From: Streptomyces canus
GTDB taxonomy: Bacteria; Actinomycetota; Actinomycetes; Streptomycetales; Streptomycetaceae
NCBI RefSeq assembly: GCF_001514145.1
Contig: NZ_KQ948686.1
Span: 1 to 64,000, forward strand
Length of the DNA: 64,000 nucleotides
Reading direction: 5' to 3'
The position numbers were made by a program, and so were the translations under genes. Under the pieces are notes generated by a model. It was not told the origin of the DNA and ran no database searches. It saw nothing but the letters and a program-made list of their open reading frames with translations. Of this stretch, positions 41,776 to 48,713 are shown in pieces; position 1 is the first letter of the stretch; each line of letters starts with the position of its first letter.

Positions 41776-42309
41776 CTAGAGGTGCCGGCCGAGGAAGGCG
41801 AGAAGCCGTGTCTCGGGCCGCGCGCGGGACGGCACGGCGACCGGTTCGGCGAACCGCACGCCCCGGTCCTCCTCCCCCACCACGCACTGGGCGACGGACA
41901 GCAGTTCCGCCGCGAGGCCCTCCGGAATGGGCCACCGCCGTCCGCAGGCCCGGGCCACGTCCCACCCGTGCACGGTGATCTCGACGGCGCCGACGGCGGC
42001 CATCACCCGTACGTCCAGCGGCCGTTCACCCACCAGCACCTCCTCCGGCGGACCGGCGGCCCAGGCGCCGAGCACGGCACACGCGCGCGTGCGGAAGCCG
42101 CAGACCCGGTCGGCGTGCGGGAGCAGCCCGATCCGCCCGCCCGTCAGCCCCTCGTACAGCGCGTCCAGGGAGTCGTCGAGATGGCACAGCAACTCCTCCA
42201 GATTCCACCCGGCACACGGCGTGGCCCTGCCGAGGCTCACGGCCTTCGTCCCCGCCACACTGCCCAGCGAATAGGCGAGCGAGCGCTCCAGCAGCTCTCC
42301 CGCGCTCAT
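41776..42309 (-). CDS. Maleylpyruvate isomerase-family mycothiol-dependent protein
   Basis: A 177-residue DinB/YfiT-fold protein with 'PCAGWNLEELLCHLDDSLDALYEGLTGG' (metal-binding His) and 'VEITVHGWDVARACGRRWPIPEGLAAELL' (second metal His), as in the mycothiol S-transferase / TIGR03086-type family. Mycothiol is the thiol of actinobacteria. ATG at 42309 with CGGAGG 7 nt before; the longer frame upstream is not typical. It stands alone between the Nudix operator and the rluB terminator. Substrate unknown. Confidence 0.8.
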   Translation of the reverse strand: MSAGELLERSLAYSLGSVAGTKAVSLGRATPCAGWNLEELLCHLDDSLDALYEGLTGGRIGLLPHADRVCGFRTRACAVLGAWAAGPPEEVLVGERPLDVRVMAAVGAVEITVHGWDVARACGRRWPIPEGLAAELLSVAQCVVGEEDRGVRFAEPVAVPSRARPETRLLAFLGRHL

Positions 42310-42526
42310 GACAGCGCCTCCGCCCAGACGCCACAGCAGCTCCTCAGCGGCCCCACAGGGGTCTCCTGGGCCCGCTGGGGCCCGCCGGACCGCGAAGGCC
42401 GCACAGGGCCCTCCAGCACTGCCTGACACGGCTCGTCACGGATCCCGGTCCTCGCGTCCATGCCCACTCCGTCCATCCCCGCTCCCTCCGTCACGGATAC
42501 AGACCGCGGGGAGGGCGAAAACGCAT

Positions 42527-42558
42527 CGGCCGGCCCCGGATACTTCCGGAACCGGCCG
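42527..42558 (-). terminator. Terminator of scpA-scpB-rluB
   Basis: CGGCCGG (42527-42533) pairs with CCGGCCG (42552-42558) with a further CCGG/CCGG inside. On the minus strand it is followed by ATGCGTTTTCGCC. It lies 25 nt after the rluB stop. Confidence 0.65.
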
Positions 42559-42582
42559 CACGCGCGTGTGTGTCCGTGGGGT

Positions 42583-43704
42583 CTACAGGTCGACTTCCTT
42601 CATCAGCATGCCGACCTCGGTGTTGGACAGCCGCCGCAGCCAGCCCGACTTCTGGTCGCCCAGGGTGATGGGGCCGAAGGCGACCCGCACCAGCTTGTCG
42701 ACCGGGAAGCCCGCCTCGGCGAGCATGCGGCGGACGATGTGCTTGCGGCCCTCGTGGAGGGTGACCTCGACGAGGTAGTTCTTGCCGGTCTGCTCGACGA
42801 CCCGGAAGTGGTCCGCCTTCGCGTACCCGTCCTCCAGCTGGATGCCGTCCTTGAGCTGCTTGCCCAGGTCGCGCGGGATCGGGCCGACGATGTGCGCGAG
42901 GTAGACCTTCTTCACGCCGTACTTGGGGTGGGTCAGCCGGTGGGCCAGCTCGCCGTGGTTGGTGAGCAGGATGACGCCCTCGGTCTCGGTGTCGAGCCGC
43001 CCCACGTGGAAGAGCCGCGTCTCACGGTTGGTGACGTAGTCCCCGAGGCACTGCCGGCCCTCGTTGTCCTCCATCGTCGAGACGACACCGGCGGGCTTGT
43101 TCAGCGAGAAGAACTGGTACGACTGCGTCGCCACGGTCAGGCCGTCGACCCTGACCTCGTCCTTCTCCGGGTCGACCCGCTTGCCCTGCTCCAGGACGAT
43201 CTCGCCGTTGACCTCGACCCGCGCCTGCTCGATGAGCTCCTCACAGGCCCGGCGCGAGCCGTAGCCCGCGCGCGCGAGGATCTTCTGCAGCCGCTCGCCC
43301 TCCTGCTCGGCGCCCGGGAAGGTCTTCGGCGGCTTCACGTCCTTCTTGCCGGCGTACCGCTCACGGTTGCGCTCCTCGGCCCGCGCCTCGTACTCGCGGG
43401 AGGTCGCCGGCACCGAACGGCCGCGCCCGGTGTTCTGGCCCTGCTTCGGGCCGCCCTTGGCACCGCCGCGCGCGGAGGCACCGCGACCGGACTTCGGTCC
43501 CTCGTGGGTGGCGCCGGGGCCCACGTCGTAGCGGCGCTCCTCGGGGCGGGGCTTGCTCGGCCGGCCCCCCTGCTTGTCGTCGCGGTCGTTCCCGGCGCCG
43601 CGGTAGTTACCGCGGCCACCGCTGCTCCCGCCGCGGCCGCCGCTGTTGCCACCACGGCTCCCGCCGTTGTTTCCGCTGCTGTTCCTGCCGCTGCTGCTTC
43701 GCAT
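42583..43704 (-). CDS. rluB: Pseudouridine synthase RluB with Gly/Arg-rich N-terminal tail
   Basis: A 373-residue protein. Residues ~140-190 are an S4 RNA-binding domain ('ERLQKILARAGYGSRRACEELI'); the catalytic domain has the Asp motif 'FHVGRLDTETEGVILLTNHG'. The family makes pseudouridine in 23S rRNA. Unusual: the first ~115 residues are low-complexity Gly/Asn/Ser/Arg (NSSGNNGGSRGG…), an RGG-like tail that is absent in E. coli RluB. ATG at 43704 overlaps the scpB stop as TGATG; a TTG at 43707 is less likely. Third gene of scpA-scpB-rluB. Confidence 0.92.
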   Translation of the reverse strand: MRSSSGRNSSGNNGGSRGGNSGGRGGSSGGRGNYRGAGNDRDDKQGGRPSKPRPEERRYDVGPGATHEGPKSGRGASARGGAKGGPKQGQNTGRGRSVPATSREYEARAEERNRERYAGKKDVKPPKTFPGAEQEGERLQKILARAGYGSRRACEELIEQARVEVNGEIVLEQGKRVDPEKDEVRVDGLTVATQSYQFFSLNKPAGVVSTMEDNEGRQCLGDYVTNRETRLFHVGRLDTETEGVILLTNHGELAHRLTHPKYGVKKVYLAHIVGPIPRDLGKQLKDGIQLEDGYAKADHFRVVEQTGKNYLVEVTLHEGRKHIVRRMLAEAGFPVDKLVRVAFGPITLGDQKSGWLRRLSNTEVGMLMKEVDL

Positions 43705-44357
43705 CAAAGTTCCGTCTTGTCGTCTGCGTCCTCGGAATCCGGGGCGTCCGGATCGAACGACGGTACGGCTTCCTGGGTCTCGGCCTCGATCGCCTCCGCC
43801 TCCGGGAGGAAGGGCGCGAGCTCCGGGAGCTCGTCCAGACCGCGCAGGCCCATCCGCTCCAGAAAGTAGTTCGTCGTCACGTACAGGATCGCACCTGTTT
43901 CGGGTTCCGTGCCCGCCTCCGCGACCAGACCCCGTTGGAGAAGGGTGCGCATCACGCCGTCGCAGTTCACTCCGCGCACCGCGGAGACCCGGCTGCGGCT
44001 GACCGGCTGGCGGTACGCGACCACCGCCAGCGTCTCCAGCGCCGCCTGGGTGAGCCGGGCCTGCTGGCCGTCCAGGACGAACCGCTCCACGGCCGGGGCG
44101 TACTCGGCACGGGTGTAGAAACGCCAGCCGCCGGCGACGTACCGCAACTCGAAACCGCGCCGCTGCACGGTGTAGTCGTCGGCCAGCTCCCTGAGCGCCT
44201 TCGCGATCTGCCGCTTGGGCCGCTCCAGGATCTTCGACAGGTGCTCCTCGGTCGCGGGCTCGTCCACGACCATCAGGACGGCTTCCAGCGCCGGCTTCAG
44301 ATCCAGGTCGGCGACGCCTGGCGCCCCCGCCGGCACCTCGGTGCTCTCCTCGCTCAC
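43704..44357 (-). CDS. scpB: Segregation and condensation protein B
   Basis: A 217-residue kleisin-associated winged-helix protein: 'LKPALEAVLMVVDEPATEEHLSKIL', 'YTVQRRGFELRYVAGGWRFYTRAEYAPAVERFVL', 'LTQAALETLAVVAYRQPVSRSRVSAVRGVNCDGVMRTLLQRGLV' and 'TTNYFLERMGLRGLDELPEL' are the two winged-helix repeats. It joins ScpA on SMC for chromosome segregation. GTG at 44357 overlaps the scpA stop by 4 nt. C-terminus is acidic. Confidence 0.95.
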   Translation of the reverse strand: MSEESTEVPAGAPGVADLDLKPALEAVLMVVDEPATEEHLSKILERPKRQIAKALRELADDYTVQRRGFELRYVAGGWRFYTRAEYAPAVERFVLDGQQARLTQAALETLAVVAYRQPVSRSRVSAVRGVNCDGVMRTLLQRGLVAEAGTEPETGAILYVTTNYFLERMGLRGLDELPELAPFLPEAEAIEAETQEAVPSFDPDAPDSEDADDKTEL

Positions 44358-45346
44358 GCCTTGTCCTCCTTGAGCGGCTCCGGCGGTCGGTCGAACTCGT
44401 CGGTCACCACCGGCTCGGCCTCCCCCGCGCCACCGGTCCACCGCACCATCAGCTCCCCGAGCGCGGTCTCCTGGTCCAGCGCCACGGCCTTCTCCCGATA
44501 CAGCTCCAGCAGCGCCAGAAAGCGCGCCACGACGGTCAGGGTGCCGTCGGCATCCTCCACCAGCAGACGGAAGCTGGCCTCGCCGAGCTCCCTGAGCCGC
44601 GCGACCACGATCCCCGCCTGCTCCTGGACGCTCACCAGCGGCGCGTGGATGTGATCGACGTACACCTGGGGCTTGGGCTTCGGCTGCATCGCCTTCACGG
44701 CGAGCTTCGCGAATCCCTCCGCCCCGATGCTGATGACGACCTCGGGCAGCAGCTCGGCGTGGTGCGGTTCGAGGCCGACGGTACGGGGGTAACGCCGGGC
44801 CTCCTCGTCGAGACGCCGGTTGAAGATGTCGGCGATCTGTTTGTACGCGCGGTACTGCAGCAGCCGCGCGAAGAGCAGGTCCCTCGCTTCGAGGAGTGCG
44901 AGGTCGGCCTCGTCCTCCACCTGTGCGGCCGGCAGCAGCCGCGCCGCCTTGAGGTCGAGGAGAGTGGCGGCGACGACGAGGAACTCGGTCGTCTCGTCGA
45001 GATCCCAGTCCGGTCCCATGGCGCGGATGTACGCCATGAACTCGTCGGTGACCTTGGAGAGCGCCACCTCGGTGACGTCGAGCTTGTGCTTCGAGATCAG
45101 CTGGAGCAGGAGATCGAAGGGCCCCTCGAAGTTGGCCAGCCGAACTTTGAAGACACCGTCGGAAGCTTCTTCCCGCTCGCCGGAACCGGCCGGAGCCTCG
45201 GCCTCGGCGACCGGCTCGCTCTGCGCCTCGACCGGCTCGCTCTCCGCCTCGACCGTTGAGGCGACCGGCTCGGCCCCCGGCCCCCGGCCGAGCGCGCGCC
45301 GACGGCCGGCGGAGCCGCCGGGCACGGGAACGTCGTTCGAGGTCAT
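44354..45346 (-). CDS. scpA: Segregation and condensation protein A (kleisin)
   Basis: A 330-residue kleisin with 'FKVRLANFEGPFDLLLQLISKHKLDVTEVALSKVTDEFMAY' and 'EFLVVAATLLDLKAARLLP', binding SMC, and a C-terminal winged-helix ('DGTLTVVARFLALLELYREKAVALDQE'). It has an N-terminal Glu/Ala/Pro-rich extension (~60 residues) with near-repeat 'SEPVEAQSEPVAEAEAP'. Coupled to scpB. It lies beside a ParA and a ribbon-helix-helix gene, forming a chromosome-organisation cluster. Confidence 0.94.
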   Translation of the reverse strand: MTSNDVPVPGGSAGRRRALGRGPGAEPVASTVEAESEPVEAQSEPVAEAEAPAGSGEREEASDGVFKVRLANFEGPFDLLLQLISKHKLDVTEVALSKVTDEFMAYIRAMGPDWDLDETTEFLVVAATLLDLKAARLLPAAQVEDEADLALLEARDLLFARLLQYRAYKQIADIFNRRLDEEARRYPRTVGLEPHHAELLPEVVISIGAEGFAKLAVKAMQPKPKPQVYVDHIHAPLVSVQEQAGIVVARLRELGEASFRLLVEDADGTLTVVARFLALLELYREKAVALDQETALGELMVRWTGGAGEAEPVVTDEFDRPPEPLKEDKA

Positions 45347-45364
45347 AGCCCCCGCAGGCTACCG

Positions 45365-45928
45365 CTACCGCCCACGCAGCCGGCGGACGAGGATGCTCGC
45401 GTCCCCACGGGACTCCAGATCCGCCAGCACCACGGCGACCGCCTCCCGGACGATCCGGCCGCGGTCCACCGCGAGCCCGTGCTCACCCCGGAGCACCAGA
45501 CGCGCGTGCTCCAGATCCATGAGCTCCTCGGCGGACACGTACACGGTGATCTTCTCGTCGTGCCGTTCCCGCCCGCTGGGCCGCCGGGAAGGAGAGCGCC
45601 CACGCTTGCCGCGCTGCTGACCACCGGAGGCCTGGGCAGAACCTTCCTGCGCCTCCTGACGTGGCCCGGAGCGCTCCGCGGTGGCGGCCCGGCTGCGGGA
45701 CTCGCCCGACTCCGCGTCGGCCGCGACATGTTCGGCCCCGTCGCCGTCCCCGCCCTGCGCGGGCACGGACTGCGGCGCGTCCTCGGCCGCCCCGTCCGGC
45801 TCCCCCGCGGGAGCCGGCACCCGGGCCTCGCCGTTGGTCCCCCGCCGGGGAGTGGACGCCTGGAGCGCCATCCCCCCTGTCGTACGGAACAGTTCGTCGG
45901 CCCCCGGCAGACTCACTCGGCGTGACAC
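45365..45928 (-). CDS. Ribbon-helix-helix-like protein partner of ParA
   Basis: A 187-residue protein: N-terminal ~110 residues Ala/Gly/Pro/Glu-rich, disordered; basic stretch 'RGKRGRSPSRRPSGRERHDEK', then 'ITVYVSAEELMDLEHARLVLRGEHGLAVDRGRIVREAVAVVLADLESRGDASILVRRL', a strand plus two helices as in RHH DNA-binding/partition proteins. GTG at 45928 overlaps the parA stop by 16 nt; an ATG at 45871 is possible. Coupled expression with ParA suggests the DNA-binding partner of a partition-like pair. Function is inferred. Confidence 0.75.
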   Translation of the reverse strand: MSRRVSLPGADELFRTTGGMALQASTPRRGTNGEARVPAPAGEPDGAAEDAPQSVPAQGGDGDGAEHVAADAESGESRSRAATAERSGPRQEAQEGSAQASGGQQRGKRGRSPSRRPSGRERHDEKITVYVSAEELMDLEHARLVLRGEHGLAVDRGRIVREAVAVVLADLESRGDASILVRRLRGR

Positions 45929-47082
45929 CGGGCGAGCACCTCCCTGGCGAGCTGGCGATAGGCGGCGGCACCGACGGAGTTGGAGGCGTAGGTGGTGATC
46001 GGCTCACCGGCCACCGTGGTCTCCGGGAAGCGGACCGTGCGCCCGATGACCGTGTGGTAGACGTGATCGTCGAACGCCTCGACGACGCGTGCGAGCACCT
46101 CACGGCTGTGCACGGTGCGCGAGTCGTACATCGTGGCGAGGATCCCGTCGAGCTCCAGGTCGGGGTTGAGCCGCTCCTGGACCTTCTCGATGGTCTCCGT
46201 CAGCAGTGCGACACCACGCAGGGCGAAGAACTCGCACTCCAGAGGGACTATCACCTTGTGCGCGGCCGTCAGGGCGTTGACCGTGAGGAGGCCGAGCGAG
46301 GGCTGACAGTCGATCACGATGTAGTCGTAGTCGGCCATGAGCGGCTTCAGGGCACGCTGCAATGTCGACTCGCGGGCGACCTCGGAGACCAGCTGGACCT
46401 CCGCCGCCGACAAGTCGATATTGCTCGGCAGCAGGTCCATGTTGGGGACCGCGGTCTTCAGCAGGACCTCGTCGGCCGCCATGCCCCGCTCCATGAGCAG
46501 GTTGTAGACCGTGAGGTCGAGCTCCATCGGGTTGACACCGAGACCCACCGACAGCGCGCCCTGCGGGTCGAAGTCCACGAGCAGCACGCGCCGGCCGTAC
46601 TCCGCGAGCGCGGCACCCAGGTTGATGGTCGACGTCGTCTTGCCCACGCCGCCCTTCTGGTTGCACATCGCGATGATCTTCGCGGGGCCGTGGTCGGTCA
46701 GCGGGCCCGGGATCGGGAAGTACGGCAGCGGGCGGCCGGTCGGGCCGACGCGCTCACGGCGCTGGCGGGCCGCATCGGGCGCGAGCGTGGCCGCGTACTC
46801 CGGATCGGGCTCGTACTCGGCGTCGGGGTCGTAGAAGTGCCCCTCGGGCAGTTCGTCGTAGTCGGCGAAGTGGTTGTGGGGCGCGCCACTTCCGTCGCCG
46901 GCCATGGCGTTCACGTGATGGCCATCCATGCTCTGGTGTGCTGTCCGCAGGGTCTGCGGACTCTGACGGGCTGCGAAGGTGCGCACCGCGACGGAGCCGA
47001 CAGCCTCGAACCCCGCGGGGCTCTGGGCCCCGGCAGGCATTCCTGGTTGACCACCCCCGGGAGAAAATGTCGACTCATTCAC
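45913..47082 (-). CDS. ParA-family ATPase
   Basis: A 389-residue protein: ~130-residue N-terminal acidic extension ('FADYDELPEGHFYDPDAEYEPDPEYAATL'), then the deviant Walker A 'KGGVGKT' (residues 143-149), 'RRVLLVDFDPQGALSVGLGVNP' and 'DYIVIDCQPSLGLLTVNAL'. GTG at 47082 chosen because a near-perfect AAGGAGGT site lies 10 nt upstream. ParA ATPases position DNA or protein cargo. Paired here with an RHH-like protein and next to scpAB; separate from the oriC-located parAB, so likely a second ParA system. Confidence 0.9.
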   Translation of the reverse strand: MNESTFSPGGGQPGMPAGAQSPAGFEAVGSVAVRTFAARQSPQTLRTAHQSMDGHHVNAMAGDGSGAPHNHFADYDELPEGHFYDPDAEYEPDPEYAATLAPDAARQRRERVGPTGRPLPYFPIPGPLTDHGPAKIIAMCNQKGGVGKTTSTINLGAALAEYGRRVLLVDFDPQGALSVGLGVNPMELDLTVYNLLMERGMAADEVLLKTAVPNMDLLPSNIDLSAAEVQLVSEVARESTLQRALKPLMADYDYIVIDCQPSLGLLTVNALTAAHKVIVPLECEFFALRGVALLTETIEKVQERLNPDLELDGILATMYDSRTVHSREVLARVVEAFDDHVYHTVIGRTVRFPETTVAGEPITTYASNSVGAAAYRQLAREVLARCHAE

Positions 47083-47453
47083 AAGTCGTCTTACCTCCTT
47101 GGAGACCAGGAAACTTCTAGACAAGGTCAGCGTGGCACCATGCCGACGGTTGGCGACTCTATGGCGTGTCGGGTGTTCACAGCAACACAATCCGCCGGAC
47201 CCGGCAGGATGTGTCGGCAATGAAACATCCCGCTGTCAAGGGCGTACGGCCGTCGCACGGCAGGTTTCGCCGGTGTACGAATCGGTTCAAGGGTTACGTT
47301 CGACGCGAGTTGACCGAGAGTCGCAAAGTGACCATACACACATGCGGCCGGACCTTGTGGGGCAAGGTCCGGCCGCATGTGCCTCGTTGACGCGCCTTGT
47401 TGACGTATCGCCTTTACGAAAAGGTGACTTAGCCATCCGAGCAGGTCACGGCT
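47083..47453. other. parA upstream region and ald downstream region
   Basis: About 370 nt without a gene: the parA promoter region (minus-strand TTGACA near 47235-47240; GTGTT/AACAC short palindrome at 47172-47187) and the ald terminator (listed separately). Possible small ORFs here look like frame shadows. Confidence 0.5.
47339..47381 (-). terminator. Terminator downstream of ald
   Basis: Perfect 19-bp stem (47339-47357 with 47363-47381) around a 5-nt TGGGG loop, 73 nt after the ald stop. No T tract follows. Confidence 0.75.
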
Positions 47454-48569
47454 TCAGCCGAGCAGCGTCTCGAGCTCCACGTGCTCCAGGCCGTGCGCCT
47501 CCGCGACCTCTCGGTAAGCGACCTTGCCGTCATGGGTGTTGAGCCCCTTGGCCAACGCCGGGTCGCGGCGCAGGGCCTCCACCCAGCCCCGGTCGGCGAG
47601 TTCGACGATGTAGGGCAGCGTCGCGTTGGTGAGCGCGTAGGTGGAGGTGTTGGGCACCGCGCCGGGCATGTTGGCGACGCAGTAGAAGACCGAGTCGTGG
47701 ACCTGGAAGGTCGGCTCGGCGTGGGTGGTCGGACGCGAGTCCTCGAAGCAGCCGCCCTGGTCGATCGCGATGTCGACAAGGACACTTCCGGGCTTCATCC
47801 GCGCGACGAGCTCGTTGGTGACCAGCTTCGGGGCCTTGGCGCCCGGGATGAGGACGGCGCCGATGACGAGGTCGGCGTCCAGGACGGCCTTCTCCAGCTC
47901 GAAGGCGTTGGACATGATCGCCCGGACCTTGGTGCCGAACACCTTGTCGGCCTCGCGGAGCTTGTTGATGTCCCGGTCGAGCAGCGTGACGTGGAAGCCC
48001 ATGCCGACGGCGATCTGCGTGGCGTTCCAGCCGGAGACCCCGCCGCCGATGACGACGGCCCGCGCGGGCTGGGTGCCGGGGACGCCGCCGGGCAGGACAC
48101 CGCGGCCGCCGACCGAGCGCATGAGGTGGTAGGCACCGACCTGCGGGGCGAGCCGGCCCGCGACCTCGGACATCGGGGCGAGCAGCGGGAGCGCACGCGA
48201 GGGCAGCTCGACGGTCTCGTAGGCGATGGCCGTGGTGCCGGACTCGATCAGCGCGTCGGTGCACTCCTTGGAGGCGGCCAGGTGCAGGTAGGTGAAGAGC
48301 GTCTGGTCCTTGCGGAGGCGGTGGTACTCCTCGGCGACGGGCTCCTTGACCTTCAGCAGCAGGTCGGCGCTCGCCCACACCTCGTCGGCGGTGTCCAGGA
48401 TCTGGGCGCCCTCGGCGACGTACTCCCCGTCCGGGATGGAGGAGCCGACGCCGGCGCCCCACTCGATGACGACCTGGTGGCCGTGGCGCACCAGCTCGTG
48501 CACACCGGCGGGGGTGATGGCCACCCGGAACTCGTTGTTCTTGACCTCGCGGGGGATGCCGACCTTCAC
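47454..48569 (-). CDS. ald: Alanine dehydrogenase
   Basis: A 371-residue enzyme, the family length, starting MKVGIPREVKNNEFRVAITP. Other motifs: 'LHLAASKECTDAL', 'VVIGGGVSGWNATQIAVGMGFHVTLLDRDINKLREADK' (NAD-binding) and 'DIAIDQGGCFEDSRPTTH'. It interconverts L-alanine and pyruvate/ammonia with NAD. GTG at 48569 chosen (AAGGACC upstream); the frame upstream to 48638 is non-coding. An inverted repeat covers its promoter. Confidence 0.96.
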   Translation of the reverse strand: MKVGIPREVKNNEFRVAITPAGVHELVRHGHQVVIEWGAGVGSSIPDGEYVAEGAQILDTADEVWASADLLLKVKEPVAEEYHRLRKDQTLFTYLHLAASKECTDALIESGTTAIAYETVELPSRALPLLAPMSEVAGRLAPQVGAYHLMRSVGGRGVLPGGVPGTQPARAVVIGGGVSGWNATQIAVGMGFHVTLLDRDINKLREADKVFGTKVRAIMSNAFELEKAVLDADLVIGAVLIPGAKAPKLVTNELVARMKPGSVLVDIAIDQGGCFEDSRPTTHAEPTFQVHDSVFYCVANMPGAVPNTSTYALTNATLPYIVELADRGWVEALRRDPALAKGLNTHDGKVAYREVAEAHGLEHVELETLLG

Positions 48570-48672
48570 GTGGATCACGGTCCTTGGCTCAGAGTGTGTG
48601 GGGCAATACAACACATACCCGGGCATGCGTGAGCACACCAGGAGACACCGCAGGAGAAGGTGCGGCAGAGCC

Positions 48673-48710
48673 AGTCTAATGAAGGTGTTCCCGCTGTCTA
48701 GCCTTTCATT
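48673..48710 (-). promoter_or_regulatory. Candidate ald promoter with overlapping inverted repeat
   Basis: Minus-strand TAGACA (48695-48700) and TAGACT (48673-48678) are separated by 16 nt. AATGAAGG (48678-48685) and CCTTTCATT (48702-48710) form an imperfect inverted repeat across both. This fits control by an Lrp/AldR-type regulator, which governs ald in other actinobacteria; none is encoded in this window. Confidence 0.45.
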
Positions 48711-48713
48711 GCA

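Noticed and set aside
47127..47378. 83-codon open frame between parA and ald
   Set aside because: Covers the ald terminator hairpin and parA promoter; no start site signal.
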